The notes beneath the pieces were generated by a model, which saw only the letters and a program-made list of their open reading frames with translations, was not told the origin of the DNA and did not search any database. DNA of 64,000 nucleotides from Bacillota bacterium (GTDB lineage Bacteria > Bacillota > Clostridia > Christensenellales > Aristaeellaceae): assembly GCA_023398575.1 (NCBI GenBank), contig JAEWSC010000064.1, positions 1 through 64,000 on the forward strand, in the 5' to 3' direction. Below, piece by piece: positions 17,987 through 25,997 of the stretch. The position numbers and the translations under genes were made by a program. Numbering within the stretch: position 1 is the first letter of the stretch; each line of letters begins with the position of its first letter.

Positions 17987-18337
17987 ATGAAGCAGCAGCG
18001 CAGAGTACGATTTCTGACACTGTTTTTGGCGCTGGCTGCTATTGGTATTGCGTTTTGGATTTTAAACAAGAATATAAACACAACGTTTCAAAAGACTGTC
18101 AAGGATGGTGAGCGTGCTAGAATAGAGCTTGCGCAAGAACAGGATAAGCAATTGAAACTGGAAACAGAGTTAAGCATAGCCGATACGGATGCATATATTG
18201 AAAACCAGGCCAGAACGCGGTTTGGTTATTTAAAGCCTGGTGAGATTCGTTTTGTCATCACCAACCCGGAGACACTGTATTCTGACAGTGGAGAGGCACC
18301 GCTGCTTCAAGTAGTTCAAGAAGGGGACAAGCCTTGA
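17987..18337 (+). CDS. divIC: FtsB/DivIC-type septum formation initiator
   Basis: A 116-residue bitopic division protein. A short basic N-terminus (MKQQRRVRF) is followed by one membrane segment (FLTLFLALAAIGIAFWIL), a coiled coil of about 45 residues (RARIELAQEQDKQLKLETEL) and the conserved tail NQARTRFGYLKPGEI. That tail is the hallmark of FtsB/DivIC and interacts with the division-septum complex. I chose ATG 17987; a TTG at 17969 is also possible but sits on the binding site GGGAG. The position behind yabQ is the classical one for divIC. Confidence 0.9.
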   Translation: MKQQRRVRFLTLFLALAAIGIAFWILNKNINTTFQKTVKDGERARIELAQEQDKQLKLETELSIADTDAYIENQARTRFGYLKPGEIRFVITNPETLYSDSGEAPLLQVVQEGDKP

Positions 18338-18365
18338 TGCTTTAATAAGGAAAGGGGGTGGGGTC

Positions 18366-19271
18366 ATGCGGGCTGCAGTCATTGGCATTGGGTCCAATTC
18401 TGTCCGCATGCTGGTTGCCGATGTTCAGGGCGGCAGACTCCATCAGGTGCACAGAGACAGAGAAGGAACCCGCTTGTTTGGCGGGCTTCAACAGGATGGG
18501 AACTTGAGCCGGGAGAGCATGGAAAAGACGCTTGAAGCCGTTTCTGTCATGCATAAAAAGGCCATATCACTCCAAGCCGATGTAATTCATCTATTTGCCA
18601 CAAGTGCCGTTCGTGACGCCGGAAACCAACAGCAGTTCAGCAGTATGATCCTGATAAAAACAGGTCTTGTGCTGGAGGTCTGCACCGGTGAAATGGAAGC
18701 GGCGCTTTCTTTTTTGGGTGCTACTGCAGGCGGGCGTGCCGGTGTGATTGATATCGGAGGCGGTTCTACAGAATATGTTGTAGGAACTGGGCCTAAGATT
18801 GATTGCGGCATAAGCCTGCAGATGGGAGCAGTCCGGCTTTTTCGCTTGTATCCCATGATGTCGTCCGAAGATGCTCCCAAAGTGATTGAAGCTGCCAAGG
18901 AGATACTGCGTGAAGGAATTGAGCCAGTTGTACAAGCTGGCTTGCCGGATGCATGGGTTGGCGTAGGCGGTACATTTACAGCACTTGCCGCAATTTTAAG
19001 GGGTGTTCCCTGGATGGATAAGGCACAGTTAAGCGGATGCGGCATTACGCAGAATCTGGCCGAAGAATGGCTGTACCGGCTGGCAGATATGCCGCTGGAG
19101 GAAAGGTTGAAGCTTCATGGTCTGCAGCCCCAGCGGGCGGATATTATGGCACACGGAACGGCCATTCTTGTAGCCAGCATGCAAGAATTGAAAATATCAT
19201 CCATCACAGTATCAGAATTTGGAAATTTGGATGGTTACTTAAAGCTGAAATATGTTTTACAATCATCTTGA
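18366..19271 (+). CDS. Ppx/GppA family phosphatase
   Basis: Acetate/sugar kinase-Hsp70 fold enzyme of the exopolyphosphatase / pppGpp phosphohydrolase family, 301 residues. Motifs: IGIGSNSVRMLVAD (phosphate 1), FATSAVRDAGN, GVIDIGGGSTEYV (phosphate 2), and VGVGGTFTALAAI. At about 300 residues it is the short, two-domain form, so polyphosphate or (p)ppGpp hydrolysis cannot be told apart. Start at ATG 18366 behind AAAGGGGGTGGGG. It is separated from divIC by 28 bases and ends at a strong terminator, so it closes the yabP operon. Confidence 0.9.
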   Translation: MRAAVIGIGSNSVRMLVADVQGGRLHQVHRDREGTRLFGGLQQDGNLSRESMEKTLEAVSVMHKKAISLQADVIHLFATSAVRDAGNQQQFSSMILIKTGLVLEVCTGEMEAALSFLGATAGGRAGVIDIGGGSTEYVVGTGPKIDCGISLQMGAVRLFRLYPMMSSEDAPKVIEAAKEILREGIEPVVQAGLPDAWVGVGGTFTALAAILRGVPWMDKAQLSGCGITQNLAEEWLYRLADMPLEERLKLHGLQPQRADIMAHGTAILVASMQELKISSITVSEFGNLDGYLKLKYVLQSS

Positions 19272-19296
19272 AAACCGTATGAGCCTATATCCACAC

Positions 19297-19344
19297 AAAA
19301 AGACAGGATTGCCTACATGAGGTGCAGGCAGTCCTGTCTTTTTT
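19297..19344. terminator. Bidirectional terminator between ppx and the GH3 gene
   Basis: A long hairpin, AAAAGACAGGATTGCCT with AGGCAGTCCTGTCTTTT (one mismatch), flanked by A and T runs so that it can end both the plus-strand and the minus-strand transcript. Confidence 0.9.
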
Positions 19345-19354
19345 CGTGATTTTG

Positions 19355-21616
19355 TCAAAGACTGCTGTTCAGGCTATCAATAATTCCCTCCAGCGCTTCC
19401 CTGCCAAGCTGCCCTTGTGAGAAGGAGGCGATAGCATGCAGCGGTAAATCGCGCATCATGGCAACCATCATCTCCTGACTGACAGCAGAACCCTCGCCAG
19501 CAGCCTGGGTCAAGGCCTGAAGCCCTTGAAAAATGTGATCGATAAACGGCTTTCCCTGTGGTGTATCCATGATATCGCCCAAGGTGGAATCCATAGTAAA
19601 ATAGCGCTTGAGTTGTGGCGCACCGGCATACTGCACGGTTGCTTCTAGACGGATATCCTTGGAGGATGCACCAATGAGAATGCGGTAAGCACCATTTTCA
19701 ATATGCCAGCCGGGCGAGACTGTCTCGTAATAGGCAAAGCTGCGCTGGTCAAGTGTCATGCTTATGTTTTTTGTTTCTCCGGGAGCAAGATTCACTTTTT
19801 CAAAGCCCTTCAGTTCTTTTTCCGGTCTGGATACACCCTTATGTGCACTGGCCACATACAATTGCACAATCTCCTTGCCAGCAATGCTGCCGGTATTTGT
19901 CACATCCATTGTGACAGTCAACTGATCCCCATCATTGACTTCATTTTTGCTCAAGCGAAGATTGCTATACTCAAAGGTGGTATAACTCAACCCATGGCCG
20001 AAGGGGAAACATACATCCATTTTCTTTGTGTCATAATAACGGTAACCGACATAAATCCCTTCCCTATATTCTACGGTGTCACCATCACCGGGGAAATAAA
20101 GGTAGGCAGGTGTATCCTCCAGACGGAGAGGAAAGGTTTCAGCCAGCTTGCCGCAGGGGCTGGCCGCACCAAACAAAAGATCAATAACCGCACCGCCGAC
20201 AGCCTGGCCGCCAAGGTAAGCTTCGAGTATAGCGGGAACCCTCTGCGCCCAAGGCATTTCGATAGGTGAACCATTATGCAGGACGATAACGACATTCGGA
20301 TTAACACTCAGTACTTTGTCAAGCAAAATAAGCTGGCACGCGGGCAGGCGCATATGCGTGCGGTCATACCCTTCCGACTCAAAGGAATCCGGCAAACCCA
20401 GGAAAAGTACGGCGATATCCACAGCCTTAGCGGCTTCTACGGCCTGCTCAACCAGTTCAGGCATAACAATATCCTGCTGAGTATCATAACCCTGTGCATA
20501 CACCACATTTCCGTGGATGCTGCGTACTGCCTGCATAGCAGATGTGATGTCGCTAACATTGATGTGGGAACTGCCGCCACCTTGGAAGCGTGGTTCTTTG
20601 GCGAACTTGCCGATGAAGGCAACCTTTTTGCTGCCGCGGATGGGTAGCAGGTTACCTTCGTTCTTGAGCAGTACCATGCTTTCCCTGGCGATGCGCCGGG
20701 CTAGGTGATGGTGTACGCCTCTATCAAAGACAGCAGTGCTATCCCTATTGTCAATATAACGAGCAACAATATTTACAATGCGTTCCGCAGCCTGATCTAC
20801 AACATCCTCCGGAATCATTCCATCACGGACAGCCTGAACCAGTAGTTTATCATTCATGTCGCCGCTGGAGGGCATTTCTAGGTCCAGCCCTGCCGCCACG
20901 CCGGCCACATGATCGTTACAGGCGCCCCAGTCGGTGACAGTAAAGCCATCAAACCCCCACTCATCCCGCAAAATATCGGTGAGTAACCTTTTGTTCTCGC
21001 TAGCGTAAGTGCCGTTAATTTTGTTATAAGAGCACATGACCGTCCATGGCTTTGCTTTTTTAACGGTGGTTTCAAAGGCGCTAAGATAGATTTCTCTTAG
21101 TGTGCGTTCATCCACTACAGCATTTACCGTCATGCGGCGGTGTTCTTGGTTGTTTACTGCATAATGCTTGAGGCTGACCCCAACATGCTTTGACTGCACG
21201 CCGCTTACATAGGCAGCGGCAAGCTCCCCTGCCAGCAGGGGATCCTCTGAAAAATATTCGAAGTTGCGGCCGCAAAGCGGTGAACGCTTGATATTAATGG
21301 CTGGCCCAAGAAGAATAGCCACATCCTCAGCTTGACATTCTTCTCCCAACGCTTCGCCGACAGTGTACAGAAGCTCTCGGTCAAAGGAGCAGGCCAGACC
21401 GGCAGCGGTAGGAAAACAGACAGCCGTAATACTGTTGTTAAGACCCAGATGATCGCTGGATTCAGCTTGCTTACGCAGTCCATGGGGACCATCTGATACC
21501 ATGACTGAGGGATAATGCAGACGTTCAATTCCCTTAAGGTGCCAAAAACCTTTGCCTGAGCATAGGCTTGCCTTTTCTTCCAGCGTCATTTGTTCAATCA
21601 GTTTTTTTGCGTCCAT
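19355..21616 (-). CDS. Glycoside hydrolase family 3 beta-glucosidase-type enzyme
   Basis: 753 residues with no signal peptide, so it acts inside the cell on imported oligosaccharides. Domain order: GH3 TIM barrel with GRNFEYFSEDPLLAG, SLKHYAVNNQE and the nucleophile in FTVTDWGA (Asp229); the alpha/beta sandwich domain; a fibronectin-III-like domain (GKEIVQLYVA...RPEKELKGFEKV); then a C-terminal extension of about 90 helical residues. The most likely activity is release of glucose or xylose from beta-linked oligosaccharides. Start ATG 21616 is six bases from AAGGAGT; ATG 21622 abuts it. A LacI-family gene and an ABC importer lie divergently, suggesting one catabolic unit. Confidence 0.93.
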   Translation of the reverse strand: MDAKKLIEQMTLEEKASLCSGKGFWHLKGIERLHYPSVMVSDGPHGLRKQAESSDHLGLNNSITAVCFPTAAGLACSFDRELLYTVGEALGEECQAEDVAILLGPAINIKRSPLCGRNFEYFSEDPLLAGELAAAYVSGVQSKHVGVSLKHYAVNNQEHRRMTVNAVVDERTLREIYLSAFETTVKKAKPWTVMCSYNKINGTYASENKRLLTDILRDEWGFDGFTVTDWGACNDHVAGVAAGLDLEMPSSGDMNDKLLVQAVRDGMIPEDVVDQAAERIVNIVARYIDNRDSTAVFDRGVHHHLARRIARESMVLLKNEGNLLPIRGSKKVAFIGKFAKEPRFQGGGSSHINVSDITSAMQAVRSIHGNVVYAQGYDTQQDIVMPELVEQAVEAAKAVDIAVLFLGLPDSFESEGYDRTHMRLPACQLILLDKVLSVNPNVVIVLHNGSPIEMPWAQRVPAILEAYLGGQAVGGAVIDLLFGAASPCGKLAETFPLRLEDTPAYLYFPGDGDTVEYREGIYVGYRYYDTKKMDVCFPFGHGLSYTTFEYSNLRLSKNEVNDGDQLTVTMDVTNTGSIAGKEIVQLYVASAHKGVSRPEKELKGFEKVNLAPGETKNISMTLDQRSFAYYETVSPGWHIENGAYRILIGASSKDIRLEATVQYAGAPQLKRYFTMDSTLGDIMDTPQGKPFIDHIFQGLQALTQAAGEGSAVSQEMMVAMMRDLPLHAIASFSQGQLGREALEGIIDSLNSSL

Positions 21617-21723
21617 ATACATACTCCTTAAACGAATATAAGGTGACGGATGAATTAAACGTTCCTTTATGTTGGATATGTGCTTTTCATTTTTGCAATT
21701 TTTATTTCATCATGATAGTCATC

Positions 21724-21752
21724 AGCCTATCAGACGATAGGTCAATTGTCAA
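21724..21752 (-). promoter_or_regulatory. Likely promoter of the GH3 gene
   Basis: Minus strand: TTGACA (21747-21752), 17 bases, TAGGCT (21724-21729), a good -35 with a mediocre -10. An inverted repeat, CTATC-AGAC-GATAG (21727-21740), overlaps the -10. The remaining sequence to 22017 is AT-rich with no gene. Confidence 0.5.
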
Positions 21753-21789
21753 TATGGTTATAACAATTGTGTGCGAAAGTCTGAATTTT

Positions 21790-21803
21790 CGTAATCGATT
21801 ACG
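21790..21803. promoter_or_regulatory. LacI-family operator (14-bp perfect palindrome)
   Basis: CGTAATCGATTACG is a perfect palindrome centred on CG, the typical form of LacI/GalR operators. It lies between the GH3 gene and the divergent LacI-family gene, about 38 bases upstream of the GH3 -35. The half-site ATTA also appears in GTTAACGATTAA at 21985-21996, just after the lacI-type promoter. Confidence 0.7.
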
Positions 21804-21951
21804 GAGGCATTTTGTGTGACCGCATAACCCAAATGGCACACAACAAGCTGATATGGTAAAAATATATAAAATTGCATATACTATCTTCTATATAAATGCA
21901 TTTCGAAACAATGTGGTGCTAAAAAATGCGATACAAATTTGTACAAAGTGC

Positions 21952-21981
21952 TTGACATGCTCAGTGTGTTCAAACTATAAT
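21952..21981 (+). promoter_or_regulatory. SigmaA promoter of the LacI-family gene
   Basis: TTGACA (21952-21957), 18 bases, TATAAT (21976-21981), both consensus. GTTAACGATTAA at 21985-21996 covers the expected start point and may be an autoregulatory operator. Confidence 0.8.
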
Positions 21982-22017
21982 TACGTTAACGATTAAGGAA
22001 AAGCGTGGAGCAAAAAT

Positions 22018-23031
22018 ATGGTGACCATGAAAGACGTAGCGCTGCGGTGCGGTGTTTCGGTTGCGTCGGTCAGCAAGGCCTTAAATAATATGCCCGACAT
22101 CAGCACGGAAACAGCTGTGCGGATACGCGATATGGCAAAGATACTTGGTTATTATCCCAATGCGGCAGCCAGAGAGCTGAAAACGAACCGATCAAAAACC
22201 ATCGGCATACTGATATTTTTACAAAATACCGTTGTATGGACTCATGAGTATTTTACCAAGATCATATACAGCATACAGGCACAGGCTGAGAGAAACGGGT
22301 ACGATGTAACGATTGTCAACAGTGACGGTGCCAATATTATGGGTAGCTATTTAACCTATTGCAGACACCGGAATTATGATGGGGTCATTGTTGCGAGTGC
22401 GCACTTTACCGAGCCCACATTATTGGAATTGATCAACAGTGATTTGCCTGTCGTTACAATCGACTATCTGTTCAATCATAGAAGCGCTGTTATCTCCGAT
22501 AATGTTCAGGGCATGCGCGATCTTACGCGATATATATACGAAATGGGGCATCGGCGTATTGCTTATATTCATGGTGAGGATACAATGGTCACCAGAAATC
22601 GAATTGCTAGTTTCTACAAAACCTGTGAAGAACTTAATTTGGATGTGCCTCCTGAGTATGTGAAAGCAGCGCACTACCATGATCCCCAAAGCAGCATTGA
22701 TGCTACTCACGAACTGCTGATGCTGCGCAAGCAGCCTACATGCATCTTGTATCCTGATGATTTTTCATGCATCATCGGGCTCAATGAACTGGAACGGCAA
22801 GGACTTCATATTCCAGAGGATATCAGTGTTGCGGGGTATGATGGCATTTATTTGTCAGAAGTACTTCATCCAAGACTCACCACATTGATTCAAGATGCGG
22901 AAGGGATTGGCTCCCAAGTTATCCGCATGCTGCTTCGGGCGATAGAAAAGCCCAAAAGTTTCATTCCCAAGCATATAGTTTTGCCGGGTACTGTGCGTAT
23001 AGGAGAAACAGTGAGAGCAATCGTTACCTGA
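22018..23031 (+). CDS. LacI-family transcriptional regulator
   Basis: 337 residues. The N-terminal helix-turn-helix reads MKDVALRCGVSVASVSKALN with the hinge region YYPNAAARELKTNRS, followed by a periplasmic-binding-protein-like sensor domain (KTIGILIFLQNTVVW, YDGVIVASAHF, SVAGYDGIYLSEVLHPRLTTL). It probably responds to a sugar and controls the divergent GH3 gene and the importer genes downstream; a LacI-type palindrome and related half-sites lie in both upstream regions. The start at ATG 22018 has GTGGAG at a usable distance; ATG 22027 is an alternative. The solute-binding protein gene follows after 60 bases. Confidence 0.92.
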   Translation: MVTMKDVALRCGVSVASVSKALNNMPDISTETAVRIRDMAKILGYYPNAAARELKTNRSKTIGILIFLQNTVVWTHEYFTKIIYSIQAQAERNGYDVTIVNSDGANIMGSYLTYCRHRNYDGVIVASAHFTEPTLLELINSDLPVVTIDYLFNHRSAVISDNVQGMRDLTRYIYEMGHRRIAYIHGEDTMVTRNRIASFYKTCEELNLDVPPEYVKAAHYHDPQSSIDATHELLMLRKQPTCILYPDDFSCIIGLNELERQGLHIPEDISVAGYDGIYLSEVLHPRLTTLIQDAEGIGSQVIRMLLRAIEKPKSFIPKHIVLPGTVRIGETVRAIVT

Positions 23032-23045
23032 CTTTGATGGCGCTA

Positions 23046-23074
23046 TTGGTCGGGATCGACCATAACGATAAAAA
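23046..23074 (+). promoter_or_regulatory. Possible promoter/operator before the solute-binding protein gene
   Basis: TTGGTC (23046-23051), 17 bases, TAAAAA is a weak promoter match. It contains the inverted repeat TGGTCG-GGAT-CGACCA (23047-23062) and TAACGAT (23063-23069); the latter also occurs at 21987-21993 near the LacI-family gene start. Confidence 0.35.
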
Positions 23075-23091
23075 AGCGTGGAGGTATACGT

Positions 23092-24897
23092 ATGGAAAAA
23101 CGGAACCGGAAACTCTTGGCGCTGTTGCTCGCGTTGACCATGATCTGTGGCTTGGCATTGACTGCAACTGCAGAAACGGTCAAAGAACTGCCCCGCAATG
23201 AAACTCTGTATTTTGCTGGTCAGCAATGGGGCCCTGTAACCGGCTGGAACCCTCTTTCCGATAGCATGAATAATGCCATGGCCATCACACAAGGCGCCGG
23301 CGGCTCCCGTACGACCATGTTCGAGACACTGTACATGTACAACATGCTCGACGGATCCTTTACCCCCTTACTGGCTGACGGCGACTTTGTGTGGAACGAG
23401 GCCCGCACTGAGATCACCGCGAAGATCAAGAGCGCTGCCAAGTGGAGTGATGGCACCCCCGTCACTGCGGAGGACGTAGCCTACACCTTTGCTACCAATA
23501 CCAAGATCGGCAACGCCCAGGGCGTAGGCTTCGCTCCCTATGTGGCCTCTGTTGAAGCAATCGATCCTTCGACCGTTGTTGTGAAAGCTAAGCTCACTGC
23601 TGATGGCAAAGCTGCCAATCCCTTGATGCTGCTGACCTACATCGAACAGGTGTACGTATTGCAAAAAGCTTGGATACAGGCCGTTGAAGCCCGCTGCGGA
23701 GACGATGCAACCGCTATCAAGCAAGACTTGGGCGAGGATGCCGTGTATTCCGGCCCTTACCATAAGTACTATGCTGATGAGCAGAAGGTTGTTTTGATCC
23801 GGGATGACAAGTATTGGGGACAGGATGCCTCCATGTGGGGCAAGCTGCCCGCGCCCAAGTATTTGGCTCACACCATCTATGCTGACAACAACGCGGGCCA
23901 AGTGGCCTTTGCCGCAGGCCAAGTGGACGTCTGCCAGCAGTTCATTTCCAACATCCAGGACCTGTGGTTGAAGGAAAACCTGCCTATCTCTACCTACATG
24001 CAGGAAGCGCCTTATGGCATCTGCGTGAATATGCCCACTGCCTGGTTTAACCAGGGTGTACCCGCACTTCAGAACACAGCCCTCCGTAAGGCCATTGCAA
24101 TGGCGGTGGATTATGATTCCATCATTGCCAACGCTATGACCAATCAGTCTCCTACCTTCCAGCAGGTTCCCCGCTCCCTGATGAACCCCACTCCCGGTGA
24201 GCAGGCTGCCTTTGACCATGATGCTGTAAAGGACCTGCAATGGTCTGGAAACGACATAGAAGGCGCCAAGAAGCTTTTGGACGATGCAGGAATCGTGGAT
24301 ACTGACAATGACGGCATCCGTGAACTCAACGGTGAAAAGCTTTCCTTCAATGCTTGTGCACCAAATGGCTGGACCGACTGGATGGCCGCAATGGAAATCG
24401 TTGCTGCCGCTGGCAAGAACATTGGCATCGACATCACCACCGAATATCCCGAATGGTCTGTGTATCAGACGGTCGTGACCGCCGCTTCCCAGGACCAGTA
24501 TGACATCTTCATGATGTGGACCGACAGCGCTTCTCCCGTGCAACCCTGGGGCCGTATGCGCATGCTGATGAGCAGCGAGTACATTGGCGTAGAAGGCAAC
24601 TGGTCTGGCAACTGGGGCCATTACAGCAACCCCCGTATCGACGAACTGGTCAAGCTGATCCCCACTGAGTCCGATGCTGCGAAACTGAAGGAATATTACA
24701 CTGAAGCTGTGAAAATCTATCTGACCGAAGTGCCTTCCTTCTCCCTCATGTATCGCCCTGACAAGTTCCACGCAGTCAACGAATCTGTTTGGACCGGCTA
24801 CCCCGAGAACGGCGACGGCAGGAACATTCCGCCGATGGATTTGACGGATGGCTATAGCATCGCCGGGTTGTATGACCTGACACTTGTCAATCCGTAA
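23092..24897 (+). CDS. ABC importer solute-binding protein, Opp/Dpp class (SBP_bac_5)
   Basis: 601 residues. Exported, with signal peptide RKLLALLLALTMICGLALTA and a likely cut after ATA; the one Cys in it is not in a lipobox. Family 5 marks: TMFETLYMYNMLDGSFTPLLADGDF, AAKWSDGTPVTAEDVAYTF near residue 120, and ALRKAIAMAVDYDSI in the middle. It delivers substrate to the two permeases and two ATPases that follow. Because a GH3 glucosidase and LacI regulator adjoin, the substrate may be a beta-linked oligosaccharide rather than a peptide, as with several Thermotoga Opp-type systems. Codons are strongly C-ending, like ppdK and unlike the permeases, which suggests high expression. Confidence 0.92.
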   Translation: MEKRNRKLLALLLALTMICGLALTATAETVKELPRNETLYFAGQQWGPVTGWNPLSDSMNNAMAITQGAGGSRTTMFETLYMYNMLDGSFTPLLADGDFVWNEARTEITAKIKSAAKWSDGTPVTAEDVAYTFATNTKIGNAQGVGFAPYVASVEAIDPSTVVVKAKLTADGKAANPLMLLTYIEQVYVLQKAWIQAVEARCGDDATAIKQDLGEDAVYSGPYHKYYADEQKVVLIRDDKYWGQDASMWGKLPAPKYLAHTIYADNNAGQVAFAAGQVDVCQQFISNIQDLWLKENLPISTYMQEAPYGICVNMPTAWFNQGVPALQNTALRKAIAMAVDYDSIIANAMTNQSPTFQQVPRSLMNPTPGEQAAFDHDAVKDLQWSGNDIEGAKKLLDDAGIVDTDNDGIRELNGEKLSFNACAPNGWTDWMAAMEIVAAAGKNIGIDITTEYPEWSVYQTVVTAASQDQYDIFMMWTDSASPVQPWGRMRMLMSSEYIGVEGNWSGNWGHYSNPRIDELVKLIPTESDAAKLKEYYTEAVKIYLTEVPSFSLMYRPDKFHAVNESVWTGYPENGDGRNIPPMDLTDGYSIAGLYDLTLVNP

Positions 24898-24915
24898 TTA
24901 AAACCCGCTTGCAGG

Positions 24916-24954
24916 AGCGGCCATGCTTCGAGTCTCTCTTGAGGCATGGCCGCT
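24916..24954 (+). other. Intercistronic hairpin between binding-protein and permease genes
   Basis: An 11-bp perfect GC-rich stem, AGCGGCCATGC with GCATGGCCGCT, and a 17-base loop. The only T stretch after it is TTCTC, so it is a poor terminator. Such hairpins usually protect the upstream message or cause partial termination, giving more binding protein than permease. Confidence 0.65.
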
Positions 24955-24976
24955 TCTCACTATGGGAGGTTGGAAT

Positions 24977-25981
24977 ATGAAGGGCTATCGGAAATACTTT
25001 GGGAAAAAGCTATTGTGGCTGCTTATCACATTTATCGCAGCCGTTTTGCTCAATTTCATATTACCTCGGTTGATGCCGGGTGATCCTGTGGCGGCTATTA
25101 CTGCCAGAACTGCACGTGGTATGTCTGAAGTGGCCGCTGTACAAAAAATCTACGCAGAATATGCGCAGCAGTTCGGTACGAGCAGTCCATTACATGAGCA
25201 ATTTTTCATCTATATTGGCCGGTTGTTTCAAGGTGATTTCGGCTTTTCTTTCAGCCAATACCCGCGACCGGTTTCCGAAATCATACGAAATGCCGTTGGT
25301 TGGACCATTGGCTTACAACTCCCCGCCATCATTATCGGGTGGATGCTGGGTAACCTGTTAGGCGCACTTGCAGCATATATCCGAAAAGGTTTTGACAAAG
25401 TTATACTTCCCGTATCACTTTTTGCAAGCAGCATTCCTGCCTTTGGCATGGCTGTTACGTTGCTTGTGATGTTTGCAATCAATTGGAAAATAGCACCGAT
25501 TTCAGGTGGTTACAACTACGATATGTTGCCCAATTTCAGTTGGGCTTTTGTTAGATCTGTTATAGAGCACTACCAACTTCCTTTCTGGTCTATTGTGTTG
25601 GTTTCCATTGGTGGTCAGGCTATTGGCATGCGTTCAATGTCTATATATGAGTTGAATGCAGACTATGTCAAGTACAGTCGTTTTTTGGGAATCAAAGATA
25701 GGGTCATTGTGCGCTATGTGTTCAGAAATGCGATGCTGCCGCAGGTGACGGGGTTGGCATTGTCCATTGGTACAATGATTGGCGGCGCGTTGGTTGCGGA
25801 AATCATATTCAGCTATCCGGGCCTCGGATATATCATGCTCAATGCCATAAACATGTCAGACTATCCGCTAATATCAGCAGCTACGCTGATTATTACCATC
25901 ATGGTGCTTTTGGCAACATTTCTATTGGATATTATCTACGGCTTCATTGATCCGCGGGTGAAAGCCGCCCAATTTGACTGA
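24977..25981 (+). CDS. ABC importer permease, DppB/OppB-like
   Basis: 334 residues with about six membrane segments. First segment LLWLLITFIAAVLLNFILPRL followed by MPGDPV, the DppB/OppB signature. The EAA-type coupling loop is near residue 225 (ADYVKYSRFLGIKD), and the end has FSYPGLGYIMLNAI and FLLDIIYGFIDPRVK. It forms the channel with the next gene product. Start at ATG 24977 behind GGGAGG at 24964-24969; the frame is open upstream through the hairpin but has no binding site. Codons are much less biased than in the upstream binding protein. Confidence 0.92.
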   Translation: MKGYRKYFGKKLLWLLITFIAAVLLNFILPRLMPGDPVAAITARTARGMSEVAAVQKIYAEYAQQFGTSSPLHEQFFIYIGRLFQGDFGFSFSQYPRPVSEIIRNAVGWTIGLQLPAIIIGWMLGNLLGALAAYIRKGFDKVILPVSLFASSIPAFGMAVTLLVMFAINWKIAPISGGYNYDMLPNFSWAFVRSVIEHYQLPFWSIVLVSIGGQAIGMRSMSIYELNADYVKYSRFLGIKDRVIVRYVFRNAMLPQVTGLALSIGTMIGGALVAEIIFSYPGLGYIMLNAINMSDYPLISAATLIITIMVLLATFLLDIIYGFIDPRVKAAQFD

Positions 25982-25997
25982 AAGGAGGGAAGATTCA

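Noticed and set aside
23368..24771. A 467-codon minus-strand frame opposite the solute-binding protein gene
   Set aside because: Same cause: codon-biased sense gene. The plus-strand product has a signal peptide and clear family motifs.
24916..24954. Hairpin as a full terminator splitting the importer operon
   Set aside because: No T-run follows, and the permease genes show no separate promoter; a stabilising or partial-termination role fits better.
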